Shown here: positions 16,438-24,278 of the stretch, in pieces
How positions within the stretch are numbered: position 1 is the stretch's first letter
How the letters are laid out: each line of letters opens with the position of its first letter
From: Pandoraea faecigallinarum
GTDB lineage: Bacteria > Pseudomonadota > Gammaproteobacteria > Burkholderiales > Burkholderiaceae
Assembly: GCF_001029105.3 (NCBI RefSeq)
Contig: NZ_CP011807.3
Coordinates: forward strand, 2,046,001 to 2,110,000
Length of the DNA: 64,000 nucleotides
Direction: 5' to 3'
Program-made: the position numbers and the translations under genes
The notes under the pieces: model-generated
The model's input: only the letters and a program-made list of their open reading frames with translations
What the model was told of the DNA's origin: nothing
Databases searched by the model: none

Positions 16438-16779
16438 TTACGGATTCGAGTACTTCATCTCGCCGTTCTGACGTGCGCGCACCAGTTCGTCGTAGACCTG
16501 CGTGCGCGTCTTGCCCGGCAGGTTCGCGTTGTTCATCGTCTTGAACGCCGGGTACTCATAGTCGTTTTGCGGAATCAGCCCCTGGGCGCGCGCTTCGATC
16601 AATTGCTCGCGGACTTGCTCACGCGTGAGCTGCGTCGTTTGCGGTACCCATGCGTACGGCGAGCCGTCGGGATAGGCGTCGCTGGTCAGACGCGATTGGG
16701 CGGATTGGGCGAATGCGGAACCTGCGGCGGCGGCCATCATGGTCGAGATCAATGCGGATGCAATCAGCTTGCGATTCAT
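16438..16779 (-). CDS. DUF4148 domain secreted protein, 113 aa
   Basis: Signal peptide MNRKLIASALISTMMAAAAGSAFAQ with cleavage after AFA. The mature part carries the DUF4148 pattern: LTREQVREQLIEARAQGLIP, then YEYPAF, then TRTQVYDELVRARQNGEM. The family is small, periplasmic or secreted, abundant and multi-copy in Burkholderiaceae, and without a known biochemical role. Length is typical. A terminator lies about 335 bp downstream. Confidence 0.88.
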   Translation of the reverse strand: MNRKLIASALISTMMAAAAGSAFAQSAQSRLTSDAYPDGSPYAWVPQTTQLTREQVREQLIEARAQGLIPQNDYEYPAFKTMNNANLPGKTRTQVYDELVRARQNGEMKYSNP

Positions 16780-16976
16780 GGCGATAACTCCTGTTTTTCT
16801 GTGCTGCCGGGCGCGTCGTGCGCGACCGTTGAAGCCAGTCTATGCTTGTGGCTATCACGGAAAAACGGCAATTAAGCCAATAAATACTTACGCAGATCGC
16901 AACAATGTCCGGGAGGGTCCGTCCGAATGAGAATTCGAACCGATGACGAATCCAGGACGGGAGTACGCCATAAAAA

Positions 16977-16996
16977 ACGCCACCCGAAGGTGGCGT
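16977..16996 (-). terminator. Rho-independent terminator of the LysE-family gene
   Basis: ACGCCACC-CGAA-GGTGGCGT hairpin followed on the minus strand by six T. It lies 65 bp past the LysE-family stop codon. Confidence 0.85.
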
Positions 16997-17061
16997 CGTT
17001 CGTTCCCCGCCGTTCGTTGCTGCCACTCGCTTTTCGCTAAGTGCGCAGGCGCCCGCGACGA

Positions 17062-17679
17062 TCAGCGCGTTGCGATAGCGACGGCCGCGCCCGCCATGAC
17101 CGTGCCGGTGGCGCGGTTCAGTCGCTTGACGGCGCGTGCCGAACTCAGCAGACGCCGGGCGCGTGCGGCGAGTGCAATGTAGCTGCCGAAAACGATGGCG
17201 AGAACTGTCAGCGTGACGGCCACGACTTCGACATAACCGAGCGCCGTCACCCGCGCCAGGTCGAGCAGGTTGGGCAGCAGCGCGAAGTAGAACACGACGA
17301 CCTTCGGGTTGCCCATCGTGACCGACAAGCCGCCAAGAAACAGTCGCCACGTTTTCTCGCGCGGCGCCGCCGCCATGGGTTCGGTCGGCGCAATGGCCGG
17401 GGCGTGCCACATCTTCCAGGCGAGATAAAGAAGATAGGCAGCCCCCGCGTACTTGATGGCGAGGAACACGCCCGAGAACGTATGCGCCAGTGCGGCGACA
17501 CCGAGCACGGCAAGTGTGAGCCACACGACGTCGCCGATCGCCACGCCGGCGCTAAAGGCGATGGCGCCCTGTGTGCCGCGCCCGAGCACGCGCGCGACGA
17601 TCGCCGCGATTCCCGGCCCGGGAGTGCCTGCGCCCACGAACAACGCGAGCGCAAAAGTCAGCAAGTGCGTCCAGTCCAT
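17062..17679 (-). CDS. LysE-family amino-acid exporter
   Basis: A 205-aa inner-membrane protein with about six membrane segments. Near the N-terminus it has the family signature VGAGTPGPG, then SAGVAIGDVVWL and LGGLSVTMGNPKVVVFYFALLP. LysE/RhtB-type proteins export amino acids or analogues such as lysine, threonine or homoserine lactones; the substrate cannot be told. Start at 17679 (MDWTHLLTF) follows AGGAGACGCACG. The rhodanese gene lies 46 bp upstream on the same strand, so co-transcription is likely, followed by the terminator at 16977-16996. Confidence 0.9.
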   Translation of the reverse strand: MDWTHLLTFALALFVGAGTPGPGIAAIVARVLGRGTQGAIAFSAGVAIGDVVWLTLAVLGVAALAHTFSGVFLAIKYAGAAYLLYLAWKMWHAPAIAPTEPMAAAPREKTWRLFLGGLSVTMGNPKVVVFYFALLPNLLDLARVTALGYVEVVAVTLTVLAIVFGSYIALAARARRLLSSARAVKRLNRATGTVMAGAAVAIATR

Positions 17680-17725
17680 CGTGCGTCTCCTCGCGTCGAT
17701 GACGATCAGTGTTGTCCGAAAAGAC

Positions 17726-18196
17726 TCAGGCACCCAGCCATGGCAGCCCGCGGAAGCACCAGCCGCTCACGTTCTTGCGATGGCCTTTACCGTCCTTGTC
17801 GCCTTCAAAGCCTTCGAGAATGTCGAACGACTGGACGAAGCCCGCTTCATAGGCGACCTTTGCGGCCGCCTTCGAGCGGGCGGCGCTGCGGCACAGGAAC
17901 AGCAGCGGGGTGTTCTTGTCCGGCGTGTGCGAGGTGAGCTGTTCGAGGAAATGTTCGTTGGGTACGCCACCCGGGTAGCGCACCCACTCGACGTGTGCGT
18001 ACTGACGGTCCGGCACTTGCGGGCGACCGACCCAATCGAGTTCGGCGCGCGTGCGCACGTCGATCAGCCGGACGCTGTCGTCCGCCGTCAACAGTTCCAG
18101 CGCTTCTTCCGGGGTGACCGCGCCTGCGTAGGCGAGTTGCCCCGTGGCACGACGTTGCATGGCTCGGTCGAGAATGGCTTTTGCGCTCGTTGTCAT
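17726..18196 (-). CDS. Rhodanese-domain protein
   Basis: A 156-aa single-domain rhodanese. The catalytic-loop cysteine lies in LLFLCRSAARSK (Cys at about residue 102), giving a CRSAARS loop of six residues, the sulfurtransferase type and not the CDC25 phosphatase type. The N-terminal extension (about 25 aa) is helical. It should carry a persulfide and transfer sulfur to an unknown acceptor, in the cytoplasm since there is no signal peptide. Its downstream partner is a LysE-type exporter. Confidence 0.9.
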   Translation of the reverse strand: MTTSAKAILDRAMQRRATGQLAYAGAVTPEEALELLTADDSVRLIDVRTRAELDWVGRPQVPDRQYAHVEWVRYPGGVPNEHFLEQLTSHTPDKNTPLLFLCRSAARSKAAAKVAYEAGFVQSFDILEGFEGDKDGKGHRKNVSGWCFRGLPWLGA

Positions 18197-18386
18197 ATTG
18201 CTGTGATCTCGTTGGTCGATGGTGATCCTTCATTCTAGCGTGCGGCAAACGCGAGAAGCACGTTTCGTGAAGGGTGGCGCTTTGGGCATTGCCCGAATAT
18301 TTTCCGATTCCGGCGCACGGTTGTGTCGATGGCGCATTATGACGGTGCAGACGGGCGCACAACTTCGGATCGGAATCCCCGAACAA

Positions 18387-18405
18387 ATGCACCTAAACAG
18401 TGCAT
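18387..18405. promoter_or_regulatory. NtrC-type binding site upstream of glnA
   Basis: ATGCAC-CTAAACA-GTGCAT, a perfect six-base dyad. It fits the NtrC (GlnG) enhancer pattern TGCACY-N5-RGTGCA and lies about 165 bp upstream of the sigma-54 promoter, a normal enhancer distance. Confidence 0.7.
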
Positions 18406-18432
18406 AATTCGAAAGTGCTCCAAATTTGTGAC

Positions 18433-18457
18433 ATTTTGGTGCGCTACGCACCGAAAT
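18433..18457. promoter_or_regulatory. Second enhancer-like dyad upstream of glnA
   Basis: Eleven-base arms (ATTTTGGTGCG and CGCACCGAAAT) around CTA with one mismatch. Its right half, GCACCGAAATGG, matches the NtrC consensus GCACCAAAATGG at 11 of 12 bases. Together with 18387-18405 it makes a paired enhancer. Confidence 0.6.
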
Positions 18458-18563
18458 GGAGAATCGACGCCCGCCAGCGGGAATTCGGGGTTGGGCGCAC
18501 CAGCATCGATTATTTCCTTAGAAATCAGTGGGCGGCGACGAGCGGCAACAGGCGAATTGGGCG

Positions 18564-18580
18564 TTGGCACGCTTCCTGCT
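18564..18580 (+). promoter_or_regulatory. Sigma-54 promoter of glnA
   Basis: TTGGCACGCTTCCTGCT: the -24 GG (18566-18567) and -12 GC (18578-18579) are separated by the required 10 bp, with TGGCAC fully consensus. Transcription would begin near 18590, about 88 bp before the glnA start. Confidence 0.85.
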
Positions 18581-18677
18581 TGTCAACGGCGAATCCGAAC
18601 ACGGAGTTCGTTAAGAGGGTGCGGCGACGCGGGCGATGAGCGCCGGCAGCGCCAGATTGAATCTTTCGGGAGATAGC

Positions 18678-20093
18678 ATGAGCAAATCTGTGGCAGATGT
18701 GATGAACCTGGTTAAGGAAGAAGACGTCAAGTTCGTCGACTTCCGCTTTACGGACACGCGCGGCAAGGAGCAGCACGTCTCGGTGCCCGTGTCGCACTTC
18801 GACGCTGACAAGTTCGAAAGCGGCCACGCTTTCGACGGTTCGTCGATTGCCGGCTGGAAGGGCATCGAAGCCTCGGACATGCTGCTGGTGCCGGACGCCA
18901 ACACCGCCTATATCGATCCGTTCTACGAAGAAAGCACGCTGGTGCTGACCTGCGACGTGATCGAACCGGCCGACGGCAAGGGTTACGACCGCGATCCGCG
19001 CTCCATCGCCAAGCGCGCCGAAGCCTATCTGAAGAGCACGGGCCTGGGCGACACCGCCTTCTTCGGTCCGGAGCCGGAGTTCTTCATTTTCGACTCGGTC
19101 CAGTGGAATACGGACATGTCGGGCACGTTCGTGAAGATCAATTCGGAAGAAGCGCCGTGGTCGTCGTCGAAGGACTTCGAAGGCGGCAACACCGGCCACC
19201 GTCCGGGCACGAAGGGCGGTTACTTCCCGGTCGCACCGGTCGACACGTTCCAGGACATGCGCTCGGAAATGTGCCTGTTGCTCGAACAACTGGGCGTGCC
19301 GGTCGAAGTGCACCACCACGAAGTCGCGGGCCAGGGCCAGAACGAAATCGGCACGAAGTTCTCGACGCTGGTCGAGCGCGCCGACTGGACGCAGATCCTG
19401 AAGTACGTCGTGCACAACGTCGCGCATAGCTACGGCAAGACGGCCACGTTCATGCCGAAGCCGATCGTCGGCGACAACGGCTCGGGCATGCACATCCACC
19501 AATCGATCTGGAAGGATGGTCAGAACCTGTTCGCCGGTAATGGCTACGGCGGTCTGTCGGAATTCGCGCTGTACTACATCGGCGGGATCATCAAGCACGC
19601 CCGCGCCCTGAACGCGATCGTGAACCCGTCGACGAACTCGTACAAGCGTCTCGTGCCGCACTTCGAAGCGCCGGTGAAGCTGGCCTACTCGGCCCGTAAC
19701 CGTTCGGCCTCGATCCGTATTCCGTACGTTGCCAACCCGAAGGGCCGCCGCATCGAGGCGCGTTTCCCGGACCCGATGGCCAACCCGTACCTGGCTTTCT
19801 CGGCCATGCTGATGGCCGGTCTGGATGGCGTGCAGAACAAGATTCACCCGGGCGAAGCCGCCGACAAAAACCTGTATGACCTGCCGCCGGAAGAGGATGC
19901 AAAGATCCCGACCGTGTGCGCAAGCCTCGAACAGGCGCTGGAGTACCTGAACGAAGACCGCGAGTTCCTGACCCGCGGCGGCGTGTTCACCGACGGCATG
20001 CTCGATTCGTACATCGCACTCAAGACGGACGAAGCGCGCCGTGTGGCAATGACCACGCACCCGCTCGAGTTCGAAATGTACTACTCGCTGTAA
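18678..20093 (+). CDS. glnA: Glutamine synthetase type I
   Basis: A 471-aa enzyme joining ammonia and glutamate to glutamine with ATP, dodecameric in the cytoplasm and the main entry of ammonia at low nitrogen. Beta-grasp N-domain and catalytic motifs [29 protein letters not shown] and [12 protein letters not shown] are intact. The adenylylation tyrosine is present in NLYDLPPEE (about residue 400), so activity should be tuned by GlnE. Start [16 protein letters not shown] at 18678 has a GGGAG ribosome site and replaces the longer frame from 18636. Controlled by the sigma-54 promoter and NtrC sites upstream; a terminator separates it from glnL-glnG. Confidence 0.98.
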   Translation: MSKSVADVMNLVKEEDVKFVDFRFTDTRGKEQHVSVPVSHFDADKFESGHAFDGSSIAGWKGIEASDMLLVPDANTAYIDPFYEESTLVLTCDVIEPADGKGYDRDPRSIAKRAEAYLKSTGLGDTAFFGPEPEFFIFDSVQWNTDMSGTFVKINSEEAPWSSSKDFEGGNTGHRPGTKGGYFPVAPVDTFQDMRSEMCLLLEQLGVPVEVHHHEVAGQGQNEIGTKFSTLVERADWTQILKYVVHNVAHSYGKTATFMPKPIVGDNGSGMHIHQSIWKDGQNLFAGNGYGGLSEFALYYIGGIIKHARALNAIVNPSTNSYKRLVPHFEAPVKLAYSARNRSASIRIPYVANPKGRRIEARFPDPMANPYLAFSAMLMAGLDGVQNKIHPGEAADKNLYDLPPEEDAKIPTVCASLEQALEYLNEDREFLTRGGVFTDGMLDSYIALKTDEARRVAMTTHPLEFEMYYSL

Positions 20094-20164
20094 TCGAAGC
20101 GCTGCGCAGGGAATGCGCCGGCATGACGGAACGCCAGCGGCCGACCGTCATGCTCGACACGCAC

Positions 20165-20195
20165 GGGGGGATGGCCGCGGCCGTCCCCCTTTTTT
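20165..20195 (+). terminator. Rho-independent terminator of glnA
   Basis: GGGGG-AT-GGCCGCGGCC-GT-CCCCC stem followed directly by six T, 72 bp after the glnA stop. It implies that glnL-glnG need readthrough or their own promoter within the next 100 bp. Confidence 0.9.
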
Positions 20196-20293
20196 ATCCG
20201 TCGCGTTCGGCGCAAGGGCATTCCCGTTTGGCTTTCTGTTTTTCCCTCATGGCTGCCGCAACGCATGCCATGAACTTATCGCCTCGAACCTAG

Positions 20294-21559
20294 ATGAAAA
20301 GTGTCCGCGCTGGTGAGAAGGGGCAGACGAAGCGAGCCGCGCAGGCCGCCGCCGACAATTCTTCTCCCACCGATTTGACGACCGGCGCCGCCCAGGCGGC
20401 GGATCCTGTGGACGGCGCGCATTCCGGCGGCACGGCCGGGGCGCCCGCTCACGTGTCTGCGTGGCATGCGAGCGTCGATCCATGGGAGGCGAAGCTTGCC
20501 GCAACCGGGATTCTTCCGGGACTGGAGGCATTGCCGACGGTGCTGTTGGTCCTGGAGAAACATACGTTGCGTGTCGTCTTCGCCAATCCGGCCGCCGAGG
20601 CGCTGCTCGCGCTGTCGCGCCGCTCGCTCTCGCAGATGACATGGAACGACGTGTTCACGAACGGTGAAGTGCTGTCGTCTACGATGACGGAGCTCATCGC
20701 CAATCACTTTCAGACGACGCGCCTCGATTTGGTGCTTGAGCGCACTGCGCAGGAGCCCCTGCATACGCATGCCATCGTGGCGGCACCGGAAGCGGCCCCC
20801 GATTTCGTGATCGTCGAACTGATCGAGAACGAACAGAAACTGAAGAACGAACGCGAAGAGCGGATCATCGATCAGGCGTTGATGAACAAGCAGCTCATTC
20901 GCAATCTGGCGCACGAAATCAAGAACCCGCTCGGCGGGATTCGCGGTGCCGCGCAGTTGCTGGAGTTCGAGCTCGATCAGCGTGAGTTGCGCGAGTACAC
21001 CCAGGTCATCATCAAGGAGTCCGACAGACTTCAGACGCTCGTCGACCGCCTGCTGGAGCCGCACCGCCATCCGTATATCGCCACGGATGTGAATATCCAC
21101 GAAGTGTGCGAGCGCGTGCGTTCGGTGGTGCTCGCCGAATTCCCGCAGGGCTTGTCGATCGAGCGGGACTACGACGTGAGTCTGCCCGACTTTCGTGGCG
21201 ACAAAGAGCAACTCATTCAGGCGCTGCTCAATATCGTGCGCAACGGCGCCGAAGCCCTGCGCGAGCAGATCGCGCGTGGCGACGCCCGTATCGTATTGCG
21301 TACACGGGTGGCGCGAAAGATCACGATTGCCAAGCGCTTGCACAAGCTGGCATTGGAATTGCATGTGATCGACAACGGGCCCGGCATTCCTGCCGACATT
21401 CGCGACCGCATCTTCTATCCGCTCGTCTCCGGGCGCGAGGGAGGGAGCGGTCTGGGACTCACACTGGCGCAGTCGTTCATACAGCGTCACGACGGTCTCA
21501 TCGAATGCGAAAGCCGGCCCGGACGGACGGATTTTCGGATCCTGCTGCCCCTGGGCTGA
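20294..21559 (+). CDS. glnL: Nitrogen regulation sensor kinase NtrB
   Basis: A 421-aa cytoplasmic histidine kinase/phosphatase that phosphorylates NtrC when nitrogen is short and is steered by PII protein. After a 70-residue disordered N-terminus comes a PAS domain (about 75-190, LEKHTLRVVFANPAAEALL). The H-box NLAHEIKNPLGGIRGAA follows, with His207 as phosphoacceptor, and then a HATPase with N-box NIVRNGAEAL and G-boxes DNGPGIP and GGSGLGLTLAQ. No membrane segment. The N-terminal extension is longer than in enteric NtrB. The glnG response regulator follows 62 bp downstream. Confidence 0.95.
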   Translation: MKSVRAGEKGQTKRAAQAAADNSSPTDLTTGAAQAADPVDGAHSGGTAGAPAHVSAWHASVDPWEAKLAATGILPGLEALPTVLLVLEKHTLRVVFANPAAEALLALSRRSLSQMTWNDVFTNGEVLSSTMTELIANHFQTTRLDLVLERTAQEPLHTHAIVAAPEAAPDFVIVELIENEQKLKNEREERIIDQALMNKQLIRNLAHEIKNPLGGIRGAAQLLEFELDQRELREYTQVIIKESDRLQTLVDRLLEPHRHPYIATDVNIHEVCERVRSVVLAEFPQGLSIERDYDVSLPDFRGDKEQLIQALLNIVRNGAEALREQIARGDARIVLRTRVARKITIAKRLHKLALELHVIDNGPGIPADIRDRIFYPLVSGREGGSGLGLTLAQSFIQRHDGLIECESRPGRTDFRILLPLG

Positions 21560-21621
21560 TGCGGCCCTCACGCCGTCGGCCGTAACACGTGCGGCCGGGC
21601 ATAGACGTTACACGGTGAACA

Positions 21622-23199
21622 ATGAAGCCGATCTGGATAGTAGACGACGACCAATCGATTCGATGGGTGCTGGAAAAGGCACTCTCGCGAGCCAACCTGC
21701 CGGTGCGCAGTTTCACCGGCCCGCGCGAAGCCAGCGCGGCGCTCGAACACGACTCGCCGCAGGTGCTTGTCTCGGACATCCGCATGGCGGGCGGCTCCGG
21801 ACTCGAACTGTTGCAAACCGCCAAGCAACGGCATCCCGGATTGCCGGTCATCATCATGACCGCGTTCTCGGATCTCGACAGTGCCGTGGCGGCTTTTCAG
21901 GGCGGAGCGTTCGAATACCTTGCCAAGCCGTTCGACGTGGATCGTGCCGTCGAACTGATTCTGCGTGCCGTCGAAGAAAGCCTTCGTGAAGCCACGGATG
22001 ACGAGCGCATCACCGAAGAGCCCGAAATTCTCGGGCAGGCGAGCGCGATGCAGGACGTTTTTCGCGCCATCGGCCGTCTGTCGCATTCGAGCGCGACGGT
22101 GCTCATCACCGGCGAGTCGGGCTCGGGCAAGGAACTGGTCGCGCGTGCGCTGCACCGTCACTCGCCGCGCGCGTCGGGTCCATTCATTGCGCTCAATACG
22201 GCGGCAATCCCGAAAGACTTGCTGGAGTCCGAACTGTTCGGCCACGAGCGCGGGGCATTCACGGGCGCGCAGGCGACGCGTCGCGGACGCTTCGAGCAGG
22301 CCGAAAGCGGCACGTTGTTTCTCGACGAAATCGGCGATATGCCGCTGGATTTGCAAACCCGTCTGCTGCGCGTGCTCTCGGACGGCAATTACTACCGGGT
22401 CGGCGGGCACAGTCCGATCAAGGCGAACGTTCGCGTGATCGCGGCCACGCACCAGAATCTCGAAGACCGTGTGCGTCAGGGGCTGTTTCGCGAGGATCTG
22501 TATCACCGACTGAACGTGATTCGCCTGCGTCTGCCTTCGTTGCGCGAGCGCAGCGAGGACATTCCGCTGCTGGTGCGTCACTTCCTTCAAAAGAGCGCAC
22601 GCGAACTGGGTGTCGAGACGAAGCGGATCAGCGAAGCCGCGCTCGCGCATCTGACGCGTTTTCCGTTCCCGGGCAACGTGCGCCAATTGGAAAACCTCAG
22701 CAACTGGCTGACGGTCATGGCGCCTGCGCAGACTGTGGAAATCAAGGATCTGCCGCCGGAGTTTCAGACAACGGCGCCGATGCCGGGGGCGTCGTCGGCG
22801 CAAAGCGCTTATCCGGGGACGGCGGCGGGCGGCGCGGCGGTGCCGACGTCCGGCGGCGGTCATGCCGGATACGGCAGCGCCGGCAACGGATCGTCGGCGC
22901 CTGTCGCAGGCGGCGGCAACGTGATGGCAACGGGCGCTGTCGGCCCTGGCGAGACGGCCGGAGTGTCTGGCATGCCGGGCGCCGAGAGTTGGGAGCCGAT
23001 CTTGCGTCGCGAAGTCGCCCGGCTGCTGCGTTCGGCGTCGCCGGATGTGATGGATCAGCTGACGCGTCGCTTCGAAACCGCGCTGATCAACGAAGCGCTC
23101 GACTTTACCCGGGGGCGCAAGGTCGAAGCGGCGAGCCGTCTGGGCATCGGTCGTAACACCATCACGCGAAAGATCCAGGAGCTCGGACTGGAATCCTGA
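21622..23199 (+). CDS. glnG: Nitrogen regulation response regulator NtrC
   Basis: A 525-aa sigma-54 activator. Receiver domain at 1-120 with acidic pocket DDD and phospho-Asp about residue 52 in [13 protein letters not shown]+ domain at about 140-375 with Walker A GESGSGKE, the sigma-54-contacting GAFTGA loop (residues 211-216) and Walker [10 protein letters not shown] Fis-type helix-turn-helix ends the protein ([20 protein letters not shown]). Between AAA+ and HTH lies an unusual Gly/Ala/Ser-rich linker of about 75 residues, which makes it longer than the 469-aa enteric protein. Expected targets include the glnA sites at 18.4 kb. Confidence 0.96.
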   Translation: MKPIWIVDDDQSIRWVLEKALSRANLPVRSFTGPREASAALEHDSPQVLVSDIRMAGGSGLELLQTAKQRHPGLPVIIMTAFSDLDSAVAAFQGGAFEYLAKPFDVDRAVELILRAVEESLREATDDERITEEPEILGQASAMQDVFRAIGRLSHSSATVLITGESGSGKELVARALHRHSPRASGPFIALNTAAIPKDLLESELFGHERGAFTGAQATRRGRFEQAESGTLFLDEIGDMPLDLQTRLLRVLSDGNYYRVGGHSPIKANVRVIAATHQNLEDRVRQGLFREDLYHRLNVIRLRLPSLRERSEDIPLLVRHFLQKSARELGVETKRISEAALAHLTRFPFPGNVRQLENLSNWLTVMAPAQTVEIKDLPPEFQTTAPMPGASSAQSAYPGTAAGGAAVPTSGGGHAGYGSAGNGSSAPVAGGGNVMATGAVGPGETAGVSGMPGAESWEPILRREVARLLRSASPDVMDQLTRRFETALINEALDFTRGRKVEAASRLGIGRNTITRKIQELGLES

Positions 23200-23268
23200 A
23201 ACTGGAATCCTGAAGCAAAACGGGGTAGGCTCCTTTGTTTCCTCACATCGCGACAAGGGAGCCGTAAC

Positions 23269-24150
23269 ATGGCAAGACGTATCCTGTTGACGGGCGCTAC
23301 CGGACAGGTCGGCTGGGAGTTGGCACGTTGCCTGCAAGGCATGGGCGACGTGCATGCCCCCGGGCGAAACGAAATGGATCTGCTCGATACCGACAGCGTC
23401 GCGAAGACCTTGCGCGACTTTGCGCCCGACCTGATCGTCAATCCGGCCGCTTACACGGCCGTCGACCGCGCCGAGACGGACGAAGCGGCCGCGTATCAGG
23501 TCAACGCGGTGGTGCCCGGCATCATGGCCGAAGAGGCCCGCCGTCTGGGTGCCCTTGTCGTGCATTACTCCACGGACTACGTTTTCGACGGCACTTCCGC
23601 AACGCCGTACCGTGAAGACGAACCCACCAATCCGCAAAACGCCTACGGCCGCACCAAGCTGGCGGGCGAGGCGGCGATTGCCGCGAGCGGCGCAAACCAT
23701 CTGGTGCTGCGAACCAGTTGGGTGTACGGCACGCGCGGCGCAAACTTCCTCTTGACCGTACAGCGACTGGCCCGCGAGCGCGACGAACTGCGCATCGTGG
23801 CGGATCAGCATGGCGCACCAACGTGGTGCCGCACGATTGCCGAGCTGACGTCGCAAGTGCTGGCACGGGGGCTGACCGAGACGGGCGTCGACGCCGATTT
23901 CTGGCGCGAGCACGGCGGCCTGTATCACATGACAGCTGCGGGACAGACGACCTGGCACGGCTTCACCGAAGCCATCCTCGATCTGACAGTGCCGGCGAAG
24001 CGCCCGAACGTTGTGGCGATTCCGACGTCCGCCTATCCGCTGCCTGCCAAGCGGCCCGCGTACTCGGTGCTCGACAACGGCAAGCTCGCGCGTCGGTTCG
24101 GCTTGCGTGCGCCCGACTGGCGTGACGCGCTCAATCTCTGTCTCGCCTGA
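23269..24150 (+). CDS. rfbD: dTDP-4-dehydrorhamnose reductase
   Basis: A 293-aa extended short-chain dehydrogenase that reduces dTDP-4-keto-L-rhamnose to dTDP-L-rhamnose with NADPH, the last step of activated rhamnose synthesis for surface polysaccharides. Cofactor motif GATGQVGWE is at residues 8-16. Catalytic YxxxK is present as YGRTK, with the upstream HYSTDYVFDG typical of RmlD. rfbA, rfbB and rfbC are not adjacent, which is unusual because the four normally form an operon. It could be an orphan copy or serve a related 4-keto sugar. Own ribosome site GGGAG and no overlap with neighbours. Confidence 0.9.
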   Translation: MARRILLTGATGQVGWELARCLQGMGDVHAPGRNEMDLLDTDSVAKTLRDFAPDLIVNPAAYTAVDRAETDEAAAYQVNAVVPGIMAEEARRLGALVVHYSTDYVFDGTSATPYREDEPTNPQNAYGRTKLAGEAAIAASGANHLVLRTSWVYGTRGANFLLTVQRLARERDELRIVADQHGAPTWCRTIAELTSQVLARGLTETGVDADFWREHGGLYHMTAAGQTTWHGFTEAILDLTVPAKRPNVVAIPTSAYPLPAKRPAYSVLDNGKLARRFGLRAPDWRDALNLCLA

Positions 24151-24278
24151 GGCGACGACCGTCTCGTTCCGGGGATGCGGCTAAATCGGAAATTCCTCAG
24201 CCCGCAATTCCCGCGTCTTTCGGCAACATGGTGGCTTTTTGCGCATGCGCACAGACGCGTGCCGAGGAGCGATACATC

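Noticed and set aside
18525..20060. 511-codon minus-strand frame over glnA
   Set aside because: Antisense of glutamine synthetase; no support of its own.
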